DNA from: Synchiropus splendidus
Taxonomy: Eukaryota; Chordata; Actinopteri; Syngnathiformes; Callionymidae
DNA: 64,000 nucleotides
Reading direction: 5' to 3'
Assembly (NCBI RefSeq): GCF_027744825.2
Contig: NC_071334.1
Location: 31,712,937-31,776,936, forward strand
A program made the translations under genes and the position numbers. The notes under the pieces were generated by a model. That model searched no databases and was not told where the DNA came from. It saw only the letters and a list, made by a program, of their open reading frames with translations. Below are positions 53,301 to 64,000 of this stretch, piece after piece; the stretch's first letter is position 1, and every line of letters begins with the position of its first letter.

Positions 53301-56300
53301 AGGCTGGGATGTCGGATGGGGTTATTTGACCACGATGAAGGCGCGCTGCGGAGCTGATGGATTACACCCGCTCCAGATTAGTTCCTGAAAAAACATGCTG
53401 GTCTTTCTTTGATTAGAAGGTGAACAAATGACACTGTGAGGCTCGTTTTACACCCCACTGGAAATGTGCGAGGAATTTCTGCTGACTGTGCAGCAGCTGA
53501 TCGTCCACGGTGGCGTGTTGTATGATTTGGGGTGGATTAGCATACGTCACCGGTGCATGTCAGCTCGCTTGGCCATGACACCCACCGACAGCGGCAGATT
53601 CTGGTCCGCAGTGTTGAGTTACTTTGTCTCTGGGTGTTGAAACTGGACCTATGGAGGCTCATGGTACCTGGCTGGATGCATGGCTGCAGGCAGGAACCAG
53701 GAAAATGTGCAGTCTAAAGCCTCTTGATGCAAATCGTGAACAATCCACTGACGTACACAGAAACACTTGCTTCGCGCTTGTAGCCTTCTGCTTTGAGTTG
53801 TTTCAGTCCGTCAGCCACACACCGCGAGACTGTCCTGCTGTAATACTGAGGCTGAATTATTGATAAAGCAGCTCCCTGTTCCTGGAAGGTAAACCAGAGT
53901 CTGCTTTCAGAAAGCCAAATTTACCAGCGCACCCTCCCCCATCACCCCAGAGTCCCAATTTAAAAGTTGCCAAGTTAAGTTGCTGCCAAGCAGGCGATGT
54001 GTTTCATTCAGCGTGATGTACCTTTGTAGTTTGTCCACGTTTGATGATGGTGATTCTTGAGAACACAACTGGAACAGTCTGGGGAGGGCTCTGAGGCACG
54101 ATGGCCTCTGGTCTGATTCACAGTGAAAATACTGAAGTATTATTGACGTTAGAAATATAATTATGAAGTAACTAAACAGAACACTGGCCTGCTGCCCAGA
54201 CTATGGAGAAATCTTGAGTCATTAAATGGCGTCACTGCGCTAATTGGGTCTCAAACTAAGGGGTGGCGAAGGGGTCCCTAGGCTAAAATTAGGCACCCAG
54301 TGGCAGGCTCCAAAACTGCATCCCGAGGGCCGCAAATGGCCCACAGGCCGCAAGTTAGAGACCCCTGTTTTACAGTCTTTTGAGAAAAAAGGTTGCCGGT
54401 TCACACACACACACACCTGAGTGAATGAGCAACTCTGCTCCCAGAGTAACACGATGCACCACAGTCACACACTTTCCTCTGAGGAAGGTTTGTGCGCACA
54501 CACATTGGTAAGCAAGAGAAAAATGGTGTGACTGAAGAACGGAGAATGCAGCTGGATAACGGATTGAAGATGAAAATAAGGAGCGGGGGGATAGTGGCAT
54601 CAGCTTACCATTAATAATAGATGTCAGAGCCGTCTACGGCTGATGGATTAGTTAGGCCTGCTCCACTTGCAGGCTGAAGGTAGGACAAGAGCAGAAAGTG
54701 GAGCTGGACCTCAGTTCCAATCCAAGCCGTGAGTGCTGATAGCTGCACAGAGCTTTGCCCGTGTATCGTGTATGCTTGACCAGCCGCCGGGTCAGAGATG
54801 GTCATGATCAGAGCTATTGATACCTGCGGATTGGAGGTTTGGATTTCACCATATCCAATCCCGTTCGCCCTTGTTCTCTGCTTCCTCTCCTTCTCTCCTT
54901 CCTGCTCGGTCCCAGCTGAGCCCGCCTGAGCTTCATTTCTGGCTTGAATTAGTGTGAAATGGACAAATGAAATAGGTAGACAAAGCATGACATTGAGTCA
55001 GGGTGAGAGAAAATGAGAGTGATGGGCCCCCGGGCTTAAGGTGGCGAGTGGAGGGGCACTGGTGTGAGCTTCACATGCACTTAAGATCACTGATAATTCA
55101 AGCAGACAGCTCTATGACCTCATGGTGCTGAATTTATCAGCTGTGAATAAGACCTGATTAAGGCGTCCACGTCGCTCAGTATCCGTGACATCTTTGTTCT
55201 GCGTCATCTCTCCGCCGCTGCCTCTCATTTCATCAAATTAAAAGAAATCGAAACATTCGAAAAATAACACAATGGATTCGTTTTGGGGTGGTTTTGTCCA
55301 GGCTCTGTGAACCAAAGTCAGTAGAAGTTCATAAAGAGGAGGAAAATTGGGTTTTACTTTGAGTCAAATAAATATGACACATGAAAATAGTAAATAAATA
55401 CAGTACATTTTTATTAGTAAATTCGTTTTTTTGGTTGAAATAAGTGTGAAATAATCTCATTTAATCTGGTTTTCTGCTTTGGATCTCACCCCAAAAGCAT
55501 GGGAAACACATCTAATGTGTAGGAGAATCATAAAGAATAAATTCCTTCATTTTCAGTCAGTAGCCTGTTGTCATACCCTGCAGGCAAAATCCCCTCTGCC
55601 ACTGCAGTATTTTGGTGATAAGAACTCACTCTTTACTTCAGCGAGGTTCAAGTCATACATAGAAGACCTTTCAAGAACCACACACACACAAAAAGTTTTT
55701 GAGTGGTGATGTGTCTCAAGACACAAGGAGGACCCAAAATACACATGAGAGAGTATCCTTGTTTGTTGATACTGACAAAACCACAAAACTGGTCCTGTTT
55801 CCTCTAATCATTAAAAAAAAAAACCGAATGGGACATATGTTACTTACTGTAGGTCTGTTTCCTCCCCATAGCTTATTTACTATATCCTCCCGAGTCACAC
55901 CTGTCCTCTTCATGTCCTCCTTTATCGCACCCAATATCAGTGGTTGTCTTCCTCTTCTTCTTTGACACAGAACATTCTTCATCCAAAACGTCCAAGGTTA
56001 TCTACCTGAAAACCTCAACTCAATCCCACCAAATTGTGTGGGAACCTGCCTGCAACAGTGTCTTTGTGATAGCCTGAGCATGGAAGTGTTACTGAGTGGA
56101 GTGGGCATATATATTGTTTTTAATACAAGAAATGATTTTATTTAGAGACACATACAGTGACGCTACAGTGTCATTTTTAAAATAAAGTGAATGAATGTGT
56201 GCTAATTCTGTCCGGCCCTTCGCTGACATGGGTGTTGATTCACCAGATTCAACTGTGTTCTCCGTAAAAATGAGTGCTGGATTTATATTTGGAACAGCAT

Positions 56301-59075
56301 TAGCCTGCCTTATGGTATTCATAACACTTCAATTAGCTGTGTGAGTTCATCCTTTCAAAGACATCTTGACACATTTCTGAGCGCCCATGAAATGGATCGG
56401 ACACAAAAGGCACCGGCATCATAGAGTGACCCAGCAGGGACACTAATGTGAGGGCGGGCCGGGGCTTGTACACACTTGTGTGTAACCCTGACAGCTTGGA
56501 GACAAAAATGATGTGTACATCCTGCTAAGTGGGACCCATAAATCCTGGGATCTATTTCTTCTGTGTTCTTTCATTGAAGGGGATGGAGAGCTTGGACGGG
56601 CAGCCCTGGAAAACTGATTGTATCTGAGCCCAGCTGTGAGCAGGGCAAAGGGGCAGGGCTGGAAGAAGTGGGGACGGAGGGGTCAGCAGTGTGGGGGTGG
56701 GGCGGGGGAGGAGAGATGTCCAGGAAGGAGGAGATAAGTGGGATAATGCGTCATTAGAGGATTAAGAAATGTCTCAGGGATGTTGTTGGGTGCATCTAAT
56801 TAGAGGTTTAACTGACAAGCAATCTGCTGCTGCAAACATCTGTAGTCTGTAACACTTAGTGCTGTCGGTTGTCATGGCGATCTTGGGGAACATCTTCATC
56901 TGGCGTGACATAGTTTGAGCTTCTAACTTTAATAGGCCCTAATCATATGAACATGGTCTCTAGACAGGAGCTGCAGAACAGTCATGTTTACTTTGCCTGG
57001 CTGCGCTGGAGCGCCTCAAATCTGCTTGTTTCCGGGCGATACACCTGACTTAGCTTGATTCAGATGGGCTGAAGGGAGTCATCTGGAATCCCACCCTACA
57101 CAGTCATAGCACACGACATAACTTCAATTTGGATCTGTATTGTTCTACTCTGGCCTCTAAATGAGATGTTTGGAAAGCGAAAGTGGCCGGGTGGATTTCT
57201 GCAATCACTTACCGGCGCTGTCACTGATCGTGTCTCTGCAGGGGTCAGTCTGGCCGCCAACCAGGAAGACGAGACGGACATGGAAACGTTTCAGATGGAG
57301 ATTGACAAGGAGAGCAGCAAGTGTACATTTCGCTCTATTCAGGGTAACTACTGGGACCTGGTGGCCCACGGAGGGATCCAGAGTACAGCCTCAGAAGTGT
57401 GAGTGAAGACTGCAGGTTACCTGAAAGAACAGAAGGAAGACGGTCCACAACTGTCCGGGGCTCATGTGGTGCCCTTGTTGGACCGTCATGAACACAACAT
57501 CAATACTGAGTTCACTTGCATTCAGCAAATAGACATCAAATGTGGGTTGAGGAAGGTGTTGTTATTTCCTGTATCTGTCTCCATGAGATTATGGAATTGT
57601 CCCTCATTTTATTTCATGTTTTGAATACACACTAATGTTCACTCTCAGAGGGATGGGACTCCATTTTTAATGATAGTCCAATTCATATCAATATAGAGGT
57701 CTTATAATGAAGTCACTGCCTTTTAAGTACTGACGTTAAAAGGCAGTTGAGACTGTCCACATGAGCTTAAACTTGAGCTTGAACATTTTTTGTGTCGCTG
57801 GAACTGCTGCTCTGAAAATTTTCCCCAGAGTAAGTAAATTCCTAAATTAAATTAAATTAAATTAAATTAAATAGCATAATAATTATGCTATTTGTAATGA
57901 TAGAATCAAAATTAATCTCTCTAAGTCCCAGCCTCATTTGAATTCTGAACTACTTGATTATATTTCAACTTATTTGTTTTTTTTATTTTTGTTCATTTAA
58001 AATGGTTATTGGTGTGTAAAAACACATATTTTCAATAAAAATTGTATAAAAGCAAAAAGAATATTGAACAAAGATATTTATCAAAATCGTAGACCAATTC
58101 ATTAGTAAAAACAAAAAGTTGTAGATTAGCAATCCATATTACTTGTGTGAACATATTTCCACTCAGAAGAAGATGATTAAAACTGAAGTTGAGATTTTAA
58201 AAAAAAATGTAACCACACACACTCAAAATGTTGAGTATTAGACAGTAACTGTCATAATATCAGACTGACAGACACAAATTCAGCACAGAAATGTTTCTCA
58301 TCATGAGCAACTTTGCGACTGCAGGTCAGCGAGCAGCATGTTCACAGTGGAGTGGCTGGACTGCAAGGTTGCCATAAAGGCCTACAATGGGAAATACATC
58401 TGCACCAAGAAGAACGGGCAGCTGCTGGCCGTCAGCGACTGTGTGGGTCGGTACCTCCTTGGCTGTGACGCGTCTGTATCTGATGCTTGCGGTCGGCGCT
58501 TTCCGTCCAGAGGTTTTTTTGATCCTCATTCAGGAGTTTATTTCCTCTCCTGTCAGGCGAGGACGAGCAACTGACCCTGAAACTCATCAACCGACCGATG
58601 TTGATCCTGAGAGGAGAGAACGGCTTCATCTGCCGCCACCGGAACTCCAACACCTTGGATGCTAGTAGATCCGTGTACGACATCTTCCACCTGCAGTTCA
58701 GCAATGGAGCGTACCACATCTCAGGTGAGCTCACCTTGCTTTATCAAACATGAGATCGTTCAGGATGACTCTCAAGTGGTTTTTCGACAGAGAATGACTC
58801 AGTACACTCCAGAAATAAAAGACCACCAGCGTCTGTCCTTTATGATTCATGCCATTCTGTCTTCTGCAGGTGAGGACGGGCAGTTCTGGTACGTCAACAG
58901 TGTCGGCCTTGTGTGTTCTGATGGTGAGTTGCCAGAGGATTTTTCTTTGCATCTTTTGGAACATGGCCGCCTTGCCATTCGTGCGAAGAATGGAAAATAT
59001 CTGCGTGGAGACCCAGGAGGGACTCTGAAGGCAGACGGACTCCATCTGAGCAGGTCCACTTTATGGGAATATTGA
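50387..59075 (+). CDS. fscn2: FSCN2, retinal fascin (fascin-2), complete, six coding exons
   Basis: Fascins cross-link F-actin into tight parallel bundles. Fascin-2 acts in photoreceptors and hair-cell stereocilia. Exons are 50387-50479, 50886-51612, 57242-57398, 58325-58446, 58557-58724 and 58870-59075. They total 1473 nt and give 490 residues, against 492 in human FSCN2. The start is the ATG at 50387 ([15 protein letters not shown]), six bases after a splice acceptor. The protein makes four beta-trefoils (about residues 1-137, 138-260, 261-380, 381-490). Landmarks are [11 protein letters not shown] with the conserved PKC-type Ser, [19 protein letters not shown]-like [12 protein letters not shown] and the terminus LWEY. 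Fascin-2-like choices (APSLKRK, not ASSLKKK) and the neighbours favour FSCN2 over FSCN1. Junction phases are 0, 1, 2, 1 and 1. The last four exons have the usual family sizes (157, 122, 168 nt, then the terminal one), but the normally single large first exon is split here. Confidence 0.96.
50480..50885 (+). other. fscn2: FSCN2 phase-0 intron inside the usual first coding exon
   Basis: A 406-bp GT-AG intron (donor AAG|gtacct, acceptor tttgccag|GTA) lies between ESFGYK and VNASAPS. In mammalian fascins these residues are contiguous in one exon. Its first 101 codons stay open in the FSCN2 frame, up to TAA at 50780-50782, so retention would give a 131-residue product with only the first 31 residues of fascin. 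Confidence 0.85.
51613..57241 (+). other. fscn2: FSCN2 large intron, 5.6 kb
   Basis: It separates the exon ending in SIRQ|G from VSLAANQED. It contains a hAT-like MITE at 54245-54367, a GC-rich patch near 56690-56715 and otherwise unique sequence. No nested gene is seen. Confidence 0.8.
54245..54367. mobile_element. Short hAT-like MITE remnant
   Basis: GGGTCTCAAACTA near the left end faces GTTAGAGACCCCTG at the right end, an imperfect terminal inverted repeat. Between them lies the GGGCCGCAAATGGCCC / GGCCGCAAGTTAGAGACC pattern common to fish hAT MITEs. There is no coding capacity. Confidence 0.5.
57399..58324 (+). other. fscn2: FSCN2 intron, 926 bp, AT-rich with pentamer repeat and palindrome
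   Basis: It carries an (ATTAA)n run at 57842-57870 that passes straight into a 12+1+12 palindrome at 57869-57893. No exon or RNA gene is seen. Confidence 0.85.
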
Positions 59076-60690
59076 TACTGACTCAAGTGACTGACCATCA
59101 GTTGCATATAGTCGATACAGCTTTCCTTCCACGATATGGAAATGAAAACAATGATTTAAATATTTGAAATTTGATATTACACTGAAACATCCATCTGCCG
59201 TCATTTTCTGTGGTCATGTGCACCAGAGTCGACTCTCCTCTCCACGGCCAAATATTCTGGGGAACACTGAGGCCTTCTCCAGGCCCCTCAGTCTCTTTGG
59301 AACCGTGGCCCTCATTTCATTTGGATATTTTCACATTTTCATTTCCTAGATTTACAACTACTTTGATGTCTTCATTTGGCATGATGAACCCACTAAGTAA
59401 ACTCTTGTGTTTTGTTTATAGAGAGGTTTGTTGTCAGAACAGGACAAACAAAATCTCCCCCCAGTGTCATTTGTGGATACTTAAAGACGGATGTCTGTTA
59501 ATGAATGAAATTGTTGGGTGATTTCCAGTGTGTGATGTTGCACCTCTCGTGTGTATATCAAAACCTTATCGCTCTCATAGCTGTTACTTTTCTCACTCTC
59601 TCCCATCGTTCCTCTTCTCTGTGTTGAGTCCCAGCCTTGGTTCTTGCAGAGTCAGCACTCTCCACCTGGAATCCAATGCTGGCTTCTTGTTGTTGACTGA
59701 GGGAATAAAGAGACACTTAGCCCTGCTGTTAAACTGATCCTGAAGCATCCTGCAAGTCCAGGATTTGGAGGGAATATTTTTAGTCTCCCTAAAGTGGAGG
59801 AGGTCTGTCTGAGGTGGCCGGGGAAGTGACACGTCAGGAAGTCAGGCTGGTGCTGCAGCCTCACAACTAACAAATTGACTGCGAAAGTCCAGTGACTCTG
59901 TTCAGTCTGAGACCCAGAACGCTGCCACCTGAGATCCGGAGCGAGCAGAGGTCACCTGTGACAGGTGGAGTGATTAGTGGACTCTTTACTGGACGCGCCA
60001 CTAACAGAGCTGCTCTGGTTTCGGGACTCCAGGAGACAAGTGTGACGGACACATCAGATGAAGTGGAGACATTTTTACTCAGTAAACCGAGACGCAATGA
60101 AAACTAAGCTGTGACCCGGAACACCCTGTACATGGGTGCTGTCATGTCTAAGTTCAGTTCCTCATTAACCACAACGTTCTGACTTGGCAGCCTCCACTGA
60201 CTTGGCATTGTCTGTCTCATTGGCATTTTTTAGCTTCGGCATAACTAAGCTTTTGTCTAATATGTAGGATTTATTTCAGCATTTTATTGAAACACAGTGA
60301 TTCAAATATTAGGATATCTATAGGACACAGCTTCACATTGTAGGTACAATACATTTTTTTAGTTTCTTTGACCAGATTTTGTTTCTCGTTCAAATGTTTT
60401 GTTTTTAATTTTATTGATTTATTTTTTCAATTTCTGCATTTGACTTTGTTGACTTCATTAGTGTCCAGAATCTCTTGTTTTGGAAGAGGGAGCAGCTAGC
60501 ATGACTCCTGTCCACAGTAGTATTGAGCAACTACAGTAAGGGAAGAAATATTGTCTTGTACACACTTCATCCGTTTCATTATGATAAATGCAACAAATGC
60601 ACCAGCGTAGCTAGAACCACCCAGTACTTTGTTACAAAGTCTTGTTTCTCAACCTTCACCACCAGACGAAATAAAAGATGATAATTTGTG
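59076..60690 (+). other. fscn2: FSCN2 3' untranslated region (inferred)
   Basis: There is no coding character after the TGA. Poly(A) signal candidates are AATAAA at 59704-59709 (short form) and 60670-60675 (long form). The long form would end opposite the 3' end of FAAP100. Whether the long form is used is unknown. Confidence 0.4.
60670..60675 (+). terminator. Possible distal FSCN2 poly(A) signal (AATAAA)
   Basis: It stands 34 bp from the opposing AATAAA of FAAP100. An earlier candidate lies at 59704-59709. Confidence 0.4.
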
Positions 60691-60708
60691 TCCATGTGAG
60701 CAACTGTC

Positions 60709-60714
60709 TTTATT
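60709..60714 (-). terminator. faap100: FAAP100 poly(A) signal (AATAAA on the minus strand)
   Basis: TTTATT on the plus strand lies about 75 bp beyond the FAAP100 stop, a normal spacing for a short 3'UTR. Confidence 0.65.
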
Positions 60715-60787
60715 AGTCCATAACGTTGGCACAGCAACGACCATGTGACTATTTCAGACACAGCTGTCCCTCACACGCCTGTGCAGA

Positions 60788-63700
60788 TCAAATGATGAGG
60801 AGGGGCTTCTCTCGGAGTTCTTCATACACGCTGAACACAGAGCTGCTCGTCCTCTCTGGAGACGCACCACAGGCATCAGAGGTTCCACTTTGTTGGATTT
60901 TCAGTAACAGTAGCTGGAAAAACATAAAAGTTGTCTCCATCAGCACATTTTAAAAGCACTCTCTTGTTCATCGTTGACCTTGTTATAACAAGAGGCACGT
61001 CATTTACGCATATCCAGATTAGAGGACAAGGCTCTCACCTCAGCTCGCTGCAGCGCACGTCTTAAACAGGAAGTCTGGATCTGCCGAGAGGAAGTCACCG
61101 TCTGACGAGCCGTCTGCAAAACAGTCTGTCAGAGAGCAGAAAGGTCAAGGAAAGCCAGGCTCGGGAGGGAGACTGTACTGAGGACAACATGGAGAACTTT
61201 TCCTTCTGGTTCAGATCTTACCGCAACTGTGCGATAACCTCTCCAGGCCTCTCCAGTTGAAGTCAGTGAGGGAGAGAGTAACTATTCAGCTCTTTCTCTC
61301 AGACTATCGACACAACTTTCACCAAACAAATAAGCAAATGATGGATTTTACACTCTGTGGTGTCATAGATGTGCATCCCTCTGCGGGGAGCTCAGGCGAG
61401 CATGCGAGTTAAGCGGTCTCACTGCTGACCCCTGCTGGTGAAAGAACCTCATAACAGAAAGGTCAGCTCATGCAACTGGTCTGAACGCCACGGGTAACTT
61501 TTTTTTCTTTATTATTTTACTTTATTATAAAAAAAAAATCTAATTGACGTTCGTTTCTAAACTCAACTCAACTACATTCTGGGAACTAACAATTTATAAA
61601 TTGACATTAAAATGCTAACTAAGTGAAACAGAGTTAGGTCAAGTGGTCCGAGTCTGCTGATATTCACTTTTAGTGAACAGTATGTGAATTCACTTTGTAT
61701 CTCATTGAGTCTCATTTCACGTATATCATACCGTCCCACTAAATAAAGTTATTTAAAAAAATGTTGAATGAACATAATTTTACTGAGGAAGGTTTTGGGG
61801 CAAAGCAGTTCAATCTGAAGCTAGTTACATAGTAGGGTAGGTGTAGTGTACGTTGACTGACCGTAAAAAAAAATCCAACATTATATCTTACAAGTGGGGT
61901 ACTAAAATATGCATCATATTGGAGTCATTTTTCCGCTCCACTGAGATGGCAAGCGTGTACCTGCACTCTGCTCAGGACAGCATGGTGAAGCCCACAGACC
62001 GCCGCCATGGACGAGCTCTCCACCCGCAGCTCCACTGTGGCCAGAGACTCGTCCCCATCTGCCACCTGAACCTGAGAACAAACGCATCACAACAAGTCTC
62101 CACACACTCATCATTCGGGCTGCTTTACCTCTTTAGCTGAGAGTTTGACTGGGGCCCCGCTGTGAGCTCGAGCCTGGACCACTGAGCTGTCGCCCCTCTT
62201 CGCTGATCCAGGAACATCCGCAAGCAGCCAGTCAAGCACAGAGGAAGAAGCTGGCTTGAAGGAGCCGGAGGATTTTAGGATGGTTTCTCTCAGTAGGTCT
62301 GTGGAGACCTGAACACTTGCAGAGAAGGTCTCCCTCTCCTTGACTGATGAGGTCTCTCTCCTGTCAGCTCTGCTCTGCTGTGAGTGTATGAACGCCTGGA
62401 TGGGGTCAACACGTCTGCTACTGTGGGGCCGAGAGGAGATACTTCTATCTGCAGCACCGATCACCTGCAGGGTGTGCAACCAGTCAACGGTCAGAGAGTT
62501 CAGAGGCAGACTTAGACAACTGTTCTTCAGGTCTGGGAGGCTCCTAAACTCCTCCTCCTTCAGGAGACTGGAGAGGGAGAAGATGAGAGAGCAGCTGACC
62601 ATGACAGGAACACCGACATCACTTGCCGCAGCCAAAGGCAGGGACACCTCCAGCTCCTCACCTGGACCAAGATCAGAAAAGGGGAATGAAAAACTAGTGG
62701 TGTGTCCACTGGGGGAGGAGCCGGGAGCGAATGCCGTCATGGCCAGAGTCCAGCCTCGTTCGAATCCAAAAGGACTTCCGTTCACCAGCACGCAGGTCAA
62801 GTCCAACCGGTCTTCCTGGAGACACTGTCTCCAGCTGGTCTTCCCGTGACAGCGGATCGGTTTGACCTGGTTTTTAGGCAGGTCTTCGGACGCTGCGTTC
62901 AGAAAGAAGCTGATGTTGATCACTTGGTTGAGGCGTCGTAGAGTCTCCTTCTTAGATGTGATGGATCTTTGTAAGCCTGAAGCTCTGACGGAACAAAGGA
63001 CAAAGAGAGATTCAGAGAAAACGTATTCAGTAGCTGATGGAGTCATTACCTTTCACACACATCTCCAATGGCAGACAGAAGGTCCCTGACGCTCCTGCCG
63101 ACGTCAGAGGAAGAGGTCTGCAAACCTGGATCACCTGTTGCACTAGGAAGCGTGAGCCTCTGCAGCTGCCCCCTGCTGGATAATCCGAGCAGCTGCGCTT
63201 TCCCTAGCGGAAAAGGTAAAAGAATGAAACAACAGATATTGTGGAAAAACAACAACATCGAAAAGTTGTTCAGAACCATTGTTGTAATGTTTGAACATTT
63301 CTTCTTGAATATATTTGAAGACATTTTCTGTCCATTATTGTTGTAATTCATTAATGTTGAATTATTTTGTTGTATTCATTTTCAATATTCTGTTTATTTC
63401 ATAGATTTTAGCATGTAGCATTCTATTTAAACTATATTTTTGTTTGGCACATTTAGTTTTGTTGTTTGAGTCAGTACTTCTGGTATCCTGATATTTAGTA
63501 TTATTTTGGATTAAGGATTATGAAATTTTACCCCTAATAACATATAAAACTTATTTCTAGTACTGGGTGGTTCTTATATTTAGAATAATACTAAATCATT
63601 TCTTCTTGGACTTTAGAAGTTTAGATTTAATGAAGGACGAGGTTATTTGAGGTATATTTGGAGTTGTGTAATTACTATAGATACAAATGATTCATTCAAA

Positions 63701-64000
63701 AAATAGTAAATCTCAAACAAAAAAAACGAATAGGAAAATGTCACTGTGCAATGCATTAATATGATATTTCAGAATTAAGGTCACAAAAGTGAGCAAAATT
63801 TTTGAAGATTGTATTGGAACGCCTCTTTTTTCCTTTCACTTGTCGTGTGTTTACCTTCTGTGTTGCATGGATGTCCAGCCAAGGCGGCAACTCTGCAAAC
63901 ATTTAAACTTTTGGGGCTTTGAAGACCATCAGCTTCTTTTCTGGACTCTTTTTCTGTTTGCTCAGTTGTTCTACTTGGCCCAGAAGGCAGATCTACTTCC
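60788..64000 (-). CDS. faap100: FAAP100 (Fanconi anaemia core complex-associated protein, 100 kDa), C-terminal part, six exons
   Basis: FAAP100 joins FANCB and FANCL in the catalytic module of the Fanconi anaemia core complex, the E3 ligase that monoubiquitinates FANCD2-FANCI at stalled forks in the nucleus. Reading leftward on the minus strand, exons are 64000-63855 (open at the window edge), 63203-63050, 62984-62129, 62071-61961, 61125-61039 and 60913-60788. Phases join (1, 2, 0, 0, 0), giving 492 residues and TGA at 60790-60788. Human FAAP100 is about 880 residues, so the N-terminal half lies outside the window. Landmarks are VRDLLSAIGDVCER, LTCVLVNGSPFGFERGWTL, LPVMVSCSL-like VPVMVSCSLIFSLS, ELRVESSSMAAVCGLHHAVL and the end VYEELREKPLLII. 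These align with the human protein (for example SPFSLEQGWTL and VESSSLADICRAHHAV). The exon at 61125-61039 has weak resemblance and is accepted on splice sites and frame. Position and orientation next to FSCN2 match human 17q25.3. Confidence 0.9.
62072..62128 (-). other. faap100: Very short FAAP100 intron (57 bp) with tandem acceptors
   Basis: The donor is GAG|gtaaag and the acceptor tgttctcag, followed six bases later by another AG (gttcag). Using the second AG would drop two residues (VQ). Confidence 0.75.

Noticed and set aside
62340..62849. 169-codon open frame on the plus strand
   Set aside because: It is antisense to the large FAAP100 exon, which has family similarity, splice sites and phase on the other strand.

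Overview
The window looks like nuclear DNA from a teleost fish, probably a percomorph-like species with a fairly compact genome. It holds split vertebrate genes with GT-AG introns. Many introns are only 57-110 bp, and there are frequent CA/GT microsatellites, fish-type hAT and SINE fragments, and no bacterial-style gene packing. Three protein genes can be read with consistent reading frames: the 3' part of BAHCC1 (+ strand, 1-15077), a complete FSCN2 (retinal fascin, + strand, 50387-59075), and the 3' part of FAAP100 (- strand, 64000-60788). This order and orientation match human 17q25.3 (BAHCC1, ACTG1, FSCN2, FAAP100), except that no gamma-actin gene is visible between BAHCC1 and FSCN2.

Region by region: 1-15077 holds 18 coding exons (the first incomplete) for the last 1543 residues of BAHCC1, including coiled coil, AT-hook-like motifs, tandem Tudor-like module, Ser-rich linker and BAH domain. 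A 3'UTR of about 2.7 kb follows, with four perfect Pumilio-type octamers and a strong hairpin. About 17.75-46 kb is a gene-poor spacer with microsatellites, a hAT fragment, a SINE-like remnant, a pair of related dispersed repeats, an orphan exon-like segment at 30.75 kb and an unexplained GC-rich block at 42.2-42.9 kb. A CpG-rich, CCAAT-rich promoter-like segment lies at 46.0-47.1 kb with no assigned gene. A TATA-like site with CRX/OTX-like sites and a probable 5'UTR exon (about 49.73-50.14 kb) precede the six coding exons of FSCN2. FSCN2 and FAAP100 converge, with opposing poly(A) signals about 35 bp apart near 60.69 kb.

The genes are not functionally linked. BAHCC1 is a chromatin reader, FSCN2 bundles actin in photoreceptors and hair cells, and FAAP100 belongs to the Fanconi anaemia DNA-repair core complex. 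Conserved synteny, not a shared pathway, explains the arrangement. I found no clear new multi-gene system. The strongest unusual signals are a coiled-coil-encoding BAHCC1 exon bracketed by complementary (TG)n and (CA)n tracts, an extra phase-0 intron early in the FSCN2 coding region, the ownerless CpG-rich promoter where mammals carry ACTG1, and the structured, Pumilio-motif-rich BAHCC1 3'UTR.
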